A stretch of DNA of 64,000 nucleotides from Streptomyces cacaoi (GCF_006539165.1 NZ_BJMM01000007.1:337708-401707); one strand, 5' to 3'. Counted from the first letter of the stretch, positions 1-8,450 are shown. Notes: a model not told the origin generated them from the sequence alone. Made by a program: numbers and translations.

Positions 1-310
1 TGGGACGGCCCGACGCCTGGAGCTGCCCGTGCCTGGGACGGCCCGACGCCTGGAGCTGCCGGACGCCTCGGGCCCGCCCGGCACTTGGGATGTGCCGGAA
101 CCCGGAAGCCCGTACCGGGGACGGCCCCACACCCGGAATCGCCCCTGCCTGGGACGGCCCGACACCTGGAGCTGCCTGCCCGAAGCCTGGGACGTGCCGA
201 ACCCCGGGGAGCTGCCGGACGCTCAGGCCCTGCCCGGCACCTGGGAGTTGCCGGACACGCGGGAACTGCCGGACGCCGCAGGCACGCCCGAAACCCGGGA
301 CGTGCCAGGC
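1..310. repeat. Degenerate tandem repeat block downstream of the DUF3027 gene
   Basis: A 27-bp core beginning TGGGACGGCCCGACGCCTGG is present at 1-27 and again, identical, at 34-60; a third copy with one mismatch lies at 150-176. Between and after these, shorter degenerate forms built on 'GGGA..TGCCGGA' and 'CTGGGA..TGCC' continue to about 310. The strand orientation of any product is not decidable. I see no convincing gene in 1-398; the open plus-strand frames here look like consequences of the repeat and of high GC. The block may be the 3' remnant of the repetitive tail of the neighbouring gene or of a gene ending left of the window. Confidence 0.6.
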
Positions 311-398
311 ACCGGACTCCGCCGGGCACTCGGTTCCGCCGGGATCCGGGTGCCGCGGGCTTCGAGGGCTGTGCCTCCGTCGGGCCCGCTGTCCCGGA

Positions 399-2039
399 CT
401 ACTCCGTCGTTCCGTCCGGGTCCGCCGAACGCTCACCGGACTTCCCGGACGCCCGGGACCTCCTGGAGGCTCCGGACCTGCCGGACGCCCCGGTCTTCCC
501 GGACGTCTTCGGCGCCGAGGGCTCCGCCTCGGCCTGTTCCTCCGGGCCCGCCGAATCGGCCGACCGCGCACCGGACTTCCGCGCGGCTCCGGTCTTCTTG
601 GCTGCCCCGCCCCGACGGGATGCCCCGGTCTTCCCGGACTTGCCGGAAGCCCCGGATTCCGAGGACGCCGAGGACGCCGAGGAACTCGCGGACGGCAAGG
701 ACTTCGAAGATTTCGAGGACTTCGAGGATTCCGGCTCCGGCGCCTCGGCGGACTCCGCCGACGCCGCCGACTGCTCAGCCGACTTGCGGGACGCTCCGGC
801 CTTCTTGGCGGCCCCGGACCTGCGGGTCGCTCCGGTCTTCCCGGACGCCTCCGGCGTCGAGGGCTCCGCCGGCTCCGACGCCTCGGCAGCCGCACCCGGC
901 TCCGCCGAATCCGCCGACCGTTTGCCGGACTTCCGGGTCGTCCCGGTCTTCTCGGCCGCCCCGGCCTTGCCGGACTTCGCGGCCTTCACCGGCTTCGCCG
1001 ACTTGGCGGTCGTCGCCGACTTCGCCGACTTCGCCGACTTCACCGAATTCTCAGCCCCGGCCGCCTCCGCGGACGCTCCGGCGTCGGCGCCCTCGGCCGC
1101 GGCGGCACCACCCGCGTCACCGGCCTCGCCCGCGCCCGGGGCCTCGCCCGCACCGTCGGCGTCCGCTGCACGGCCCGTGTCCTCGCCGTCGGACGGCTCC
1201 GCCACGGCCGGGCCCGCCGTCAGCGAGAACGGGTCGTTCCGCGTCTCGTCGATCACGGGAGGCGGGGGCTGCGGCGTACGCGGCATGAGCGCGGCCTCGG
1301 AGTGGCCGCCGCAGCCGTAGGCGAGCGAGACCACATGGCCGTCCGCCGGGCTGAACTCGTTGGCGCACACGCCGAACGCCTGCCGCAGCGAGCCCGCGAG
1401 CGGCATCAGGAATCCGCAGCTCACACAGTTCGCCGGGGCGGACTGGGCCATGGCCGTGCGGGGGCCGTACGCCTCTTCCCAGCGGTCGGCCGCCTCCTGG
1501 AGCCCGAGCCGCGAGAGCACCCGGGCGCGTCCCATGCCCGGCTCCTCGGCGACGGCTCCGAGGGCGGCACGGCCCGGCGCCGCCGGCTCCTCCCCCGCGA
1601 CGACGGAATTGGGCGGCGGCTCGTCCTCGCCCGTCCAGCCCGGCTCCAGGCGTACGTCTCCCGGCTCGGTGGGCAGCAGGTCGCCCGGGCCGAGGTCGCC
1701 GGGGCGCAGCCGCTCGTTCCACGGCAGCCAGGCGGGGGCCAGCAGTGCGTCCGGCCCCGGCTGGAGCACGGACTCGTCGACGGTGACCTTCTTCGCGCGG
1801 GAAGCACGCGCCACGGTCACGCCCCAGCGCCAGCCGCGGTAGCCGGGCTCATGTGCCTCGAAGTAGTGAGTGACGACGCGGTCCCCGTCGGCGACGGCCT
1901 CGATCCACTCGCCGACCGTGCTCGGCGCCGCCGTCTCCTCCGCCGCCTCGCGCGCGAGGTCGACGGCCTCGGCACACAGCCGGTCCGGGGCGCGTCGGCT
2001 CCGCGCGCCACGGGGCGCGCTCCGCGTCGCGGCACTCAT
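399..2039 (-). CDS. DUF3027 family protein with long Lys/Ala/Ser-rich tail
   Basis: A 546-residue protein starting MSAATRSAPRGARS. Residues about 15-280 match the DUF3027 proteins of actinobacteria: an N-terminal helical part, a segment 'EPGYRGWRWGVTVARA' and a metal-binding-like set of cysteines (NCVSCG, then FGVCANE and YGCGGHSE) that could form a zinc ribbon. The last 230 residues or so are low complexity, alternating K-S-A/K-S-G-K/R-K-S runs with acidic Ser/Glu/Pro stretches, like the tails of histone H1 or long HU proteins. At DNA level the tail holds 9-bp tandem units (661-678, 700-726, about 1014-1046). Function is unknown; nucleic-acid binding by the tail is inference. No strong ribosome site precedes the ATG; this start was chosen because the family similarity begins close to it. 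Confidence 0.85.
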   Translation of the reverse strand: MSAATRSAPRGARSRRAPDRLCAEAVDLAREAAEETAAPSTVGEWIEAVADGDRVVTHYFEAHEPGYRGWRWGVTVARASRAKKVTVDESVLQPGPDALLAPAWLPWNERLRPGDLGPGDLLPTEPGDVRLEPGWTGEDEPPPNSVVAGEEPAAPGRAALGAVAEEPGMGRARVLSRLGLQEAADRWEEAYGPRTAMAQSAPANCVSCGFLMPLAGSLRQAFGVCANEFSPADGHVVSLAYGCGGHSEAALMPRTPQPPPPVIDETRNDPFSLTAGPAVAEPSDGEDTGRAADADGAGEAPGAGEAGDAGGAAAAEGADAGASAEAAGAENSVKSAKSAKSATTAKSAKPVKAAKSGKAGAAEKTGTTRKSGKRSADSAEPGAAAEASEPAEPSTPEASGKTGATRRSGAAKKAGASRKSAEQSAASAESAEAPEPESSKSSKSSKSLPSASSSASSASSESGASGKSGKTGASRRGGAAKKTGAARKSGARSADSAGPEEQAEAEPSAPKTSGKTGASGRSGASRRSRASGKSGERSADPDGTTE

Positions 2040-2678
2040 GCAGCACTCACAAGAATCGTCTCTCCTACGCCGTCGCGCCGTTGTCGGCGTGCGCCTCCCG
2101 TACGGCCACGGAGAAAGGTGGCGGGATCGGGGACGGAGCGGGACCGGGTGGCCGCTGCGACGTCCGCGCCCGTGCTCGGGGGCCATGCGGTGCGCACCGG
2201 CCACCCACGCTACCCCACGGCCCGGCGCGGGGAATCCGCAGCCGCCCGCACCACGTCCCCACTCCGTGCTCCGCGCCGTGACCGGCGGTGCGGCTCTCTT
2301 CGGCACGGCTCCCGCGCGCGGGCGCGGACACACACGGACGGACACGGACGGGCACACGGACGGACACGCGGACGGGCACACGGACGGGCCCGGCCACCCG
2401 GGGCGCGGGCGCGTGTCGCACCTCAGCGGGCTGATCGAGCGTCACGCACCTCCAGGCGGAACGGGCCGACAGGAGGAACGGACCGACGGGCCGAGCGCGC
2501 CGAAGGACGGAGGAGGGGCGCGTCCCAGAGGAGGAGAGGGAAGAGAGGGAAGAGAGGAAGGCGGTGGCCGGAGGGCGCGTCGGGGCTCGTGGGGCCGGGT
2601 GGTCGTGGTGTCCGGGCGGCACGGCGGCACGCCGCACCCCCGCGTCGCGGGGCCCGGGCCGCCCGATAGCCTGCCCGC
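2040..2678. other. 639-bp divergent intergenic region
   Basis: It separates the DUF3027 gene from the DUF2771 lipoprotein gene and should carry promoters for both. No coding frame here is convincing. It contains the ACACGGACGG repeat array described separately, and purine-rich stretches (GGAGAGGGAAGAGAGGGAAG near 2530). At the right end a TAGCCT hexamer (2667-2672) sits six bases before the lipoprotein ATG. Confidence 0.6.
2327..2389. repeat. Tandem ACACGGACGG-type repeat
   Basis: Five to six imperfect units of 10-12 bp, built on ACACGGACGG with GC or GCG insertions, run through this stretch of the intergenic region. No function is apparent. Confidence 0.7.
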
Positions 2679-3197
2679 ATGAGCAAGCTCACGCGGCACA
2701 GCCGCATGTCGTCACAGTCGCGGCGGAGCGTGCGCACCGCCACCGCACTCGGCACCGTGGCCCTCGGCCTCGTCGCGCTCTCCGCGTGCGACAAGCCGAC
2801 CCCGATGGTGACGGCGGCGGTCAACGGCGACTCGGTCTCCACCGAGGCCGCCTGCTACGACGACGGCAAGGCCATCCCGGAGAAGGAGGTGCGCAGCTGC
2901 CTGGAGAAGAAGGCCGAGGAGACCGTCTCCGTCGGTACCGGTGACAAGCTGCGGATCGGTGTCGAGCCGGAGACGGCCGACTCGGGCTGGCTCGTCCTCG
3001 TCGACGGCAAGCCGGCGCTGCCCGACGCGGTGAAGAAGACGTACTACTCCTTCCCGGGCGAGGCCTTCTTCCAGCAGCAGTCCGCGACCGGCCAGCCCGC
3101 TGGCGCCAAGAAGAGCGTGCAGGTCAGCGTCGTGGAGACCTCGGGTGGCGACTTCAAGGGCATCTGGCACTTCCACCTGAAGAACAGCGACGGCTAG
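2679..3197 (+). CDS. DUF2771 family lipoprotein
   Basis: A 172-residue secreted lipoprotein. A basic N-region (SRRSVRT) and a hydrophobic stretch lead to the lipobox LSAC with Cys37 as the predicted lipidated residue. The mature part resembles the DUF2771 proteins found at this chromosomal position in streptomycetes. Three cysteines after the lipobox region, in EAACYDD and RSCLEKK and the lipobox itself, leave two that might pair. The TAGCCT hexamer ends six bases before the ATG, so the transcript is probably leaderless. It is followed by the menaquinone genes but the 76-bp gap and its own promoter suggest separate expression. Role unknown. Confidence 0.85.
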   Translation: MSKLTRHSRMSSQSRRSVRTATALGTVALGLVALSACDKPTPMVTAAVNGDSVSTEAACYDDGKAIPEKEVRSCLEKKAEETVSVGTGDKLRIGVEPETADSGWLVLVDGKPALPDAVKKTYYSFPGEAFFQQQSATGQPAGAKKSVQVSVVETSGGDFKGIWHFHLKNSDG

Positions 3198-3273
3198 GAC
3201 GACGGGGCGGGCCCGTACGACCGCGGCGTCCCGGGGGACCGGGCGCCGGTCCGGGTCCGGGAAGGAGCGAGGC

Positions 3274-3999
3274 GTGCCGGGTGCCGTGCGCCGGGAGGAC
3301 GTCCCGGCCCCGCGGGGGCCGCAGCGGGTGCTGGTCGTCACGGCCGTCGCTCCGGAGCGGGACGCCGTCCGCGCGGGACTGGCCGCCGAGGCCGGCACCG
3401 AGGTCGAGGTCCGTGCCCCGGGTGTGGGCCCGGCGGCGGCAGCGGCGGGGACGGCGACCGCGCTGGCCCTGGCCGGGAGCGAGGGCCGGCCGTTCACCCT
3501 GGTCGTCTCGGCGGGCATCGGCGGCGGGTTCGCGGCGGCCGGGGCCCGGCCGGGCGATCTCGTCGTCGCCGACCGGATCGTCGCCGCCGATCTGGGCTCG
3601 CAGACCCCCGGGACGGCGACGGGCTTCACCTCCGTCGCCGAACTCGGCTTCGGCACCGCCGAGCACCGCACCGATCCCGCCCTGGTGCGCGCCGTGGCAG
3701 GGGCCGTCGGCGCGCGTACCGGGCCGGTGCTCACCGTCTCGACGACGACCGGCACCGCCGAGCGCGCCGACGAGCTGAGCGCCCGTCACCCGGGGGCCGT
3801 CGCCGAGGGCATGGAGGGTTTCGGCGTCGCCGAGGCCGCCGCCGGCCACGGCGTTCCCGTGCTGGAGATCCGCGCCGTCTCCAATCCGGTCGGGCCCCGC
3901 GACCGGTCCGCCTGGCGCATCGCCGAGGCCCTGGACGCCCTCACGGCCGCCATGGGGCCGCTCATCCGGTCATCAGCAGGAGCACCACCATGGACGTAA
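3274..3999 (+). CDS. mqnB: Futalosine hydrolase
   Basis: A 241-residue nucleosidase of the MTAN/purine-phosphorylase fold. It cleaves futalosine to dehypoxanthine futalosine and hypoxanthine, a cytosolic step of the futalosine route to menaquinone. The substrate-pocket motif VSAGIGGGF (about residues 79-87) and the signature EGMEGFGVAEAAAGHGVPVLEIRAVSN region (about 180-205), which holds the ribose-binding Glu, are intact. The GTG start has a good AAGGAG ribosome site at 3262-3267. The last ten bases overlap mqnD, so the two are translationally coupled and work in consecutive parts of one pathway. Confidence 0.95.
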   Translation: MPGAVRREDVPAPRGPQRVLVVTAVAPERDAVRAGLAAEAGTEVEVRAPGVGPAAAAAGTATALALAGSEGRPFTLVVSAGIGGGFAAAGARPGDLVVADRIVAADLGSQTPGTATGFTSVAELGFGTAEHRTDPALVRAVAGAVGARTGPVLTVSTTTGTAERADELSARHPGAVAEGMEGFGVAEAAAGHGVPVLEIRAVSNPVGPRDRSAWRIAEALDALTAAMGPLIRSSAGAPPWT

Positions 4000-4931
4000 G
4001 CGACCCCGCGACCCCCGCCCCCTCCTCTCCCTCGGCCGCCGCCGAGGCCGCGGGCTCCGGCTCCGTGCCGCTGCCCGCGCTGTCCATCGCGTACTCGCCG
4101 TGCCCCAACGACACCTTCGTCTTCGACGCCTGGGCGCACGACCGGGTGCCGGGGGCCGCGGCGCCGCGCGTCACCTTCGCCGACATCGACGTCACCAACG
4201 GCATGGCCGAGCGGGGCGAGCTCGACGTGCTGAAGGTCTCGTACGCCGAACTCCCGTGGGTCCTCGACCGGTACACGCTGCTGCCCTGCGGCGGAGCACT
4301 GGGCCGGGGCTGCGGCCCGCTGGTGCTGACCCGCCCCGGATCCGCGGGCACGCCCTCGCCGGCCGGGCTGAGCGGCAAGCGGGTCGCGGTGCCCAGCGAG
4401 CGGTCGACGGCGTATCTGCTGTTCCGGCTGTGGGCGGCGGACGAGGTGCCGGGCGGCGTCGGCGAGATCGTCGTCCTGCCGTTCCACGAGATCATGCCCG
4501 CGGTGCGGGACGGCGCCGTCGACGCGGGGCTCGTCATCCACGAGGCCCGCTTCACGTACCAGAACTACGGGCTGCACTGCCTGGCCGACATGGGCGAGCA
4601 CTGGGAGCGGACGACGGGGCTGCCGATCCCGCTCGGCGCGATCATCGCCAAGCGGGAGCTGGGCCCGGAGACGCTGGGCGCCCTGGCGGCGACCGTGCGG
4701 GCCTCGGTGCGCGCCGCCTGGCAGGACCCGTCCGTCTCGCGCCCGTACGTGCTGGCCCATGCGCAGGAGATGGACCCGGCGGTGGCCGACCAGCACATCG
4801 CGCTGTACGTCAACGAGTTCACCGAGAACCTCGGCGAGGACGGCTACGCCGCCGTCCGCGGACTGCTGGACCGCGCGGCCGAGGTCGGCCTCGTCCCGCA
4901 GCTGCCCGCCGGGGCCCTCGACTTCCCCTGA
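3990..4931 (+). CDS. mqnD: 1,4-dihydroxy-6-naphthoate synthase
   Basis: A 313-residue protein of the MqnA/MqnD periplasmic-binding-protein-like fold. It converts cyclic dehypoxanthine futalosine to 1,4-dihydroxy-6-naphthoate in menaquinone synthesis. The signature SIAYSPCPNDTFVFDAW appears at about residues 31-47, after a 25-30 residue Ala/Ser-rich extension that most homologues lack or have shorter. The central block PSERSTAYLLFRLW and the C-terminal half are colinear with the family. ATG overlaps the mqnB 3' end. The gene converges on the next gene with only 12 bp between stops. Confidence 0.95.
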   Translation: MDVSDPATPAPSSPSAAAEAAGSGSVPLPALSIAYSPCPNDTFVFDAWAHDRVPGAAAPRVTFADIDVTNGMAERGELDVLKVSYAELPWVLDRYTLLPCGGALGRGCGPLVLTRPGSAGTPSPAGLSGKRVAVPSERSTAYLLFRLWAADEVPGGVGEIVVLPFHEIMPAVRDGAVDAGLVIHEARFTYQNYGLHCLADMGEHWERTTGLPIPLGAIIAKRELGPETLGALAATVRASVRAAWQDPSVSRPYVLAHAQEMDPAVADQHIALYVNEFTENLGEDGYAAVRGLLDRAAEVGLVPQLPAGALDFP

Positions 4932-4943
4932 GCCGGGCGCGCC

Positions 4944-5798
4944 TCAGCCGTCGGCACCGGCCGCGAGCCGGTCGGCGACGGTGCGGGGCTCGCGGCCGAG
5001 AAGTTCGGTCAGCAGGGGGCCGGGTTCGGCGAAGAAGCCGGCGCGGGCGGCCCGGTACCAGCCGAGCATCAGCCGGGCCGGCTGCTCCGGGACGCCGGCC
5101 GCAAGCTGTCCGGCGACCCACTCCTCGTCGTCCTGGACGACGCGTGCGACGGTGCGGCCGGTGAGGCGGGAGGCGGTCTCGGCGAGATCGTCGAGGGTGA
5201 CGGCGGCCGGTGCGGTGAGGGCGACGGGGCCGTCGACGGCGCGGTCGCCGGCGAGGAGGACCGCGGTGGCCTCGGCCACGTCGGCGCGGTCGGTGTAGGG
5301 GACGGGGCCGTCCTGCGGCCCGGCGATCCCGCCGGTCCGCCGCCACGGGCCGAGCACCAGGTCGAGCGGGCCGTAGGCGCCGTTGCGCAGCGCGGTCCAG
5401 GCGACGCCGGAGCCGCGCAGGAGCGCCTCGGTGGCGAGATGGAAGTCGGAGGGCCGGTACGGGTTGCCGGGGACGGCGCCGTGCTGGCTCGTGTAGACGA
5501 TCCGCCGGACGCCGGCCGCGACGGCTGCTTCGACGGCGTTGCGGTGCAGGGCGACCATGTCGGCGGCCGGGTCGTTGCCGGACACCAGGAGGACCTGTTC
5601 GGCGCCGGCGAAGGACTCGCGCAGCGCTGCCGGATCCTCGTAGGAGCCCTGCCGCACGCGCACGCCGCGGTCGGCGAAGTGCCGCGCCCTGGCGGTGTCG
5701 CGGACGCTGACGCCGATCCGGTCGGCGGGTACGCGCCGCAGGAGGTGCTCGACGGTGGCGCTGCCCAGATTACCGGTGGCACCGGTGACGACGATCAT
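4944..5798 (-). CDS. NAD(P)-binding SDR/NmrA-like oxidoreductase
   Basis: A 284-residue atypical short-chain dehydrogenase. MIVVTGATGNLGSA at the N-terminus is the NAD(P) loop (TGATGNLG). The segment GVRRIVYTSQHGA and the conserved FHLATEALLRGSGVAWTALR place it in the NmrA/HSCARG and QorB (quinone oxidoreductase 2) group rather than among classical SDRs. ATG at 5796-5798 is preceded by AGGAAG. It is transcribed divergently from the TetR gene at 5959, with two matching dyads between them, so it is the likely target of that regulator. Substrate unknown; a quinone or small electrophile is a reasonable guess. Confidence 0.88.
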   Translation of the reverse strand: MIVVTGATGNLGSATVEHLLRRVPADRIGVSVRDTARARHFADRGVRVRQGSYEDPAALRESFAGAEQVLLVSGNDPAADMVALHRNAVEAAVAAGVRRIVYTSQHGAVPGNPYRPSDFHLATEALLRGSGVAWTALRNGAYGPLDLVLGPWRRTGGIAGPQDGPVPYTDRADVAEATAVLLAGDRAVDGPVALTAPAAVTLDDLAETASRLTGRTVARVVQDDEEWVAGQLAAGVPEQPARLMLGWYRAARAGFFAEPGPLLTELLGREPRTVADRLAAGADG

Positions 5799-5859
5799 CT
5801 TCCTGGCCCCTTTCCGTGCGCCCACGGCGTCCGGAGCGGAGGTGGGCGGAACCATAAAT

Positions 5860-5874
5860 TGACCAAGCAGGTCA
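5860..5874. promoter_or_regulatory. TetR-type operator, site 1
   Basis: TGACCAAGCAGGTCA is an inverted repeat with TGACC/GGTCA arms and a 5-bp centre. It lies 62 bp upstream of the reductase start on the minus strand. The same sequence class recurs at 5906-5920. This arm sequence and spacing are typical of operators bound by TetR regulators of the class that controls a divergent oxidoreductase. Confidence 0.75.
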
Positions 5875-5905
5875 GTTTCTCTTCCGCCGACGACCGTAGG
5901 TAAGC

Positions 5906-5920
5906 TGACCAAGGGAGTCA
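5906..5920. promoter_or_regulatory. TetR-type operator, site 2
   Basis: TGACCAAGGGAGTCA shares TGACCAAG with site 1 and keeps the TGAC/GTCA arms. The centres of the two sites are 46 bp apart, a little over four helical turns. Both sites lie between the divergent starts, so one regulator could repress both directions. Confidence 0.72.
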
Positions 5921-5958
5921 AGTTACGTCGCGACGACAGCGGAAGAGGGTGCGGATCC

Positions 5959-6561
5959 ATGGCCGGAGCGGTTCCTGCGAAGTCCGGGCTGCGTGCCGAC
6001 GCCCGGCGCAACTCCGAGCAGATCCGCGCCGCCGCGATCGGCGCCTTCCAGGGCCGCGGCCTGACGGTCCCGCTGGAGGAGGTCGCCGAGGCGGCAGGGG
6101 TCAGCAAGGCCACGATCTTCAACCGGTTCGGCGGCCGGATCGGCCTCATCGAGGCCGTCGTCGAAGAGGTCGTCGCGACGGAGCTGTTCGCCGTCATCGA
6201 CCGCACCCGGGCCATCGACGACATCGACGAGCGGATCGTCCACTACGTCACCGCGCTCCGCGACCTCCAGTACCGCCAGCCCGCCGTCAACGACGTGCTG
6301 CTCCAGACGTATCCGCACTCGCGGCAGCTCATGGAGATCTGCCGGGCCGGGAGCGAGGCCAACGAAGAACTCGTCGCTGCGGCGCGGGACTCCGGTGCGC
6401 TGCGGCCCGAGTTCACGGCGGGCGACCTGCACGCGCTCGTCGTCGACACCGCCCTCGCCCTCAAGCACGGCGAGCGGCCCGCGCGGGCCGACTACGACCG
6501 CCGCACCACCTACATCCTGGAGGGGATCCGCGGGCGCCCGTCCGCTGCCGACCGGCGCTGA
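5959..6561 (+). CDS. TetR/AcrR family transcriptional regulator
   Basis: A 200-residue repressor. The N-terminal HTH is clear: RRNSEQIRAAAIGAFQGRG, then VPLEEVAEAAGVSKATIFNRFGGRIGLIEAV (about residues 36-66). The C-terminal part is the usual helical ligand-binding domain. It is divergent from the SDR gene at 4944-5798, and the intergenic region holds two TGACC-N5-GGTCA-like dyads, so autoregulation and control of the reductase are likely. The ligand cannot be told. It converges on the cold-shock gene with a hairpin between them. Confidence 0.92.
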   Translation: MAGAVPAKSGLRADARRNSEQIRAAAIGAFQGRGLTVPLEEVAEAAGVSKATIFNRFGGRIGLIEAVVEEVVATELFAVIDRTRAIDDIDERIVHYVTALRDLQYRQPAVNDVLLQTYPHSRQLMEICRAGSEANEELVAAARDSGALRPEFTAGDLHALVVDTALALKHGERPARADYDRRTTYILEGIRGRPSAADRR

Positions 6562-6562
6562 C

Positions 6563-6585
6563 GGCGCCCCCGCCCCGGGGGCGCC
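6563..6585. terminator. Bidirectional hairpin between convergent genes
   Basis: GGCGCCCCC and GGGGGCGCC form a perfect 9-bp stem around a 5-base loop, within the 39-bp gap between the TetR and cold-shock stops. There is no T-run, as usual for streptomycete terminators. Confidence 0.65.
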
Positions 6586-6600
6586 CGCCCGTCGGCCGGG

Positions 6601-6984
6601 TCAGACGTCGAGCTGGTCCGCGACCGCGCGGAGCATGCCCGCGATCTTCCGGCCCTGCTGCTTGTCGGGGTAGCGCCCGCGCTCCAGCGACTGCGAGACG
6701 CCGTCGAGCAGGGTCGTGAGGTCCTGGACGATGGAGGCCAGTTCGTCCGGCTTGCGGCGCTGCGCGGCGGCGACGGACGGCGTCGGGTCGAGCAGGGTCA
6801 CGGACAACGCCTGATCGCCGCGCTGGCCCGCGACGACACCGAACTCCACGCGCTGGCCCGGCTTCAGCGCCGCCACGCCGTCCGGAAGCACCGACGAGTG
6901 CACGAAGACGTCGCCGCCGTCGTCGCGGGAGAGAAAGCCGAAGCCCTTCTCGCTGTTGAACCACTTGACCTTGCCGGTAGGCAC
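6601..6984 (-). CDS. Cold-shock domain protein with C-terminal extension
   Basis: A 127-residue protein. Residues 1-65 are a cold-shock domain: [18 protein letters not shown] contains RNP1 (KGFGF) and DVFVHSSVL contains RNP2 (VFVH), so it should bind single-stranded nucleic acid. The remaining 60 residues are a conserved actinobacterial extension ([22 protein letters not shown] and [22 protein letters not shown]), making it about twice the size of CspA. The GTG start at 6982-6984 is fixed by the domain start. The upstream region to 7265 is shared with a divergent small membrane protein gene. Confidence 0.92.
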   Translation of the reverse strand: MPTGKVKWFNSEKGFGFLSRDDGGDVFVHSSVLPDGVAALKPGQRVEFGVVAGQRGDQALSVTLLDPTPSVAAAQRRKPDELASIVQDLTTLLDGVSQSLERGRYPDKQQGRKIAGMLRAVADQLDV

Positions 6985-7265
6985 GTCTGTCCTCGTCCTC
7001 GTACTCGTCCGGTCTTCACCGGGCTGCGGCTGCTGGGGTGGTGCTGGCCCTGCTGTGGAAGCGGGAGTGCCGTTGCGCCCCCCATAACCCCCGGAACAGC
7101 AGTCGGGCGGGCCGATCGACCCGCCACCTCCAAGGTTAATGGCCCCTCGCGCCGTGGCAAGGTGCCACCGAGTGTTCCCGGGCGCCCTCCCGCACGGTGC
7201 CGGGCTCCCGTCCGCTCGGGACGGGCGGGGCCGGGGAACACGCCACCGGGACCTACCCTGGGCGG

Positions 7266-7502
7266 GTGAACACTGAAACTCCCACCGCCGGTGATCTTCT
7301 GGTACGGATCGGCGGGATCGTCTTTCTGATCGGCGCGGTGGCCACGCTGGTGACGATGGCACCGCTCTTCCTCGGCACCGAGCCGTTCCCGGCACCCGCC
7401 TACTTCGTCTGCATGCTGATGGGCGCGGGCTTCGTCATCGCGGGCGTCGGCGTCTTCCGCGCCGCGCGCGCCCAGCGCCGGGCGGCCCGCTCCGCCGGCT
7501 GA
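7266..7502 (+). CDS. Small two-TM membrane protein
   Basis: A 78-residue protein with two hydrophobic segments (about residues 13-35 and 45-66) and a short basic C-terminus ([14 protein letters not shown]), so both ends are probably cytoplasmic. The TACCCT hexamer at 7254-7259 ends six bases before the GTG, a typical leaderless arrangement that decides this start over the longer frame from 7197. I do not recognise a family with a known role. Confidence 0.75.
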   Translation: MNTETPTAGDLLVRIGGIVFLIGAVATLVTMAPLFLGTEPFPAPAYFVCMLMGAGFVIAGVGVFRAARAQRRAARSAG

Positions 7503-7535
7503 CGACCGGCACAGCGCCCCGGCGCACGGCGGCGC

Positions 7536-8189
7536 TCAGCCCACCGCGGAGGACAGCCAGGCCGGGAAGGCCGTGAGGTCCGGGAGGACCACGTCGGCTC
7601 CGGCCTCGGTGAGCGCGGCGGTATCGCAGGGCCCGGTGGCGACGGCGACGGAGAGCACCCCCGCGTGCCGGGCGCCGCGCACATCGCCCACGTGGTCGCC
7701 GACGTAGGCCACCGCGTCGTGCGCGCGCAGCGCCTCGCCCTTCGCCTCGGCCCACAGATCGCCGACGAGCACATCGGGCTCCAGGCCCAGGTGGTCCAGG
7801 TGCAGTTCGGCGCTGGGCCGGTGCTTGGCCGTGACGACGAGGGAGCGGCCACCGGCGGCCCGCACGGCGGCGAGGGCCTCGCGCGCACCGGGCAGCGCCG
7901 GGCTCGGCGGCACCGCGTAGCGCGGGTAGAGCGCGCGGTAGCGCTCGGCCATGGCCGGGATCCGCTCCGGCTCGAACCAGTGCGCCAGCTCTTCGACGAG
8001 CGGCGGGCCGAGGCGGCTGATGGCGAGGTCGGCGTCGATGAACGTCCCGGTCTCCTCCGCGAGGCGGACATAGGCGGCGTGGATCCCCGGGCGCGAGTCG
8101 ATGAGCGTCATGTCGAGGTCGAAGCCGATGGTGGGGCGGGCGGGCAGGGGGTGCCGGGGAGCCGGGCCGTTCGAATCCATGTGCGCCAT
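7536..8189 (-). CDS. HAD-superfamily hydrolase
   Basis: A 217-residue haloacid-dehalogenase-type phosphatase, probably of the Gph/PGMB group with an alpha-helical cap. Motif I is GFDLDMTLIDSRPG (Asp nucleophile and general acid Asp), motif II is in SLVVTAKH, motif III Lys is in the AEAKGEAL segment, and motif IV is AYVGDHVGDVRGA. Substrate cannot be read from the sequence. ATG at 8187-8189 is preferred; a second in-frame ATG lies three codons later. It is divergent from the siderophore operon. Confidence 0.9.
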   Translation of the reverse strand: MAHMDSNGPAPRHPLPARPTIGFDLDMTLIDSRPGIHAAYVRLAEETGTFIDADLAISRLGPPLVEELAHWFEPERIPAMAERYRALYPRYAVPPSPALPGAREALAAVRAAGGRSLVVTAKHRPSAELHLDHLGLEPDVLVGDLWAEAKGEALRAHDAVAYVGDHVGDVRGARHAGVLSVAVATGPCDTAALTEAGADVVLPDLTAFPAWLSSAVG

Positions 8190-8314
8190 TGTGCCTGGTG
8201 GCAGCGGACGTTCCGGCGGCCGTCCACCCCCGCGGCCACGACCCCCGCGCCCTCCGACCGCGGGGGTTCCCCGGCGCCTTCGTACCCCGGGGAGTCTTGC
8301 GCGGGCCCGTAGAC

Positions 8315-8328
8315 TTAGGGCCACCTAA
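8315..8328. promoter_or_regulatory. Iron-box-like operator (DmdR/IdeR type)
   Basis: TTAGGGCCACCTAA has TTAGG and CCTAA arms around a 4-bp centre and continues as CCTAACCT. Streptomycete iron boxes recognised by DmdR1 are built on TTAGGTTAGGCTAACCTAA; about 12 of 19 positions can be matched here, including both outer arms in one register. Its position upstream of a ferric-siderophore transporter supports iron repression. Confidence 0.7.
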
Positions 8329-8384
8329 CCTGCATCGTGATCCGCCGGACACCGAGGCCCCCGAAGCTCCCGAAGCTCCCGACG

Positions 8385-8450
8385 ACACCGAGCACATCGA
8401 GCGCACCGAGCGCACCGAGCACACCGAGCACGTTGAGCGCACCGAGCACG
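8385..8450. repeat. 9-bp-period array, ACCGAGCRC units
   Basis: About seven imperfect units (ACCGAGCAC, ATCGAGCGC, ACCGAGCGC, and so on) lie in the leader of the siderophore operon. If translated in the permease frame they would read T-E-H/I-E-R/T-E-R, but no suitable start supports that. Confidence 0.8.

Noticed and set aside
29..2669. Long plus-strand open frames opposite the DUF3027 gene
   Set aside because: They are Pro/Arg-rich with no family similarity, and the opposite strand carries a recognisable protein; open antisense frames are expected at this GC content, more so over 9-bp repeats.
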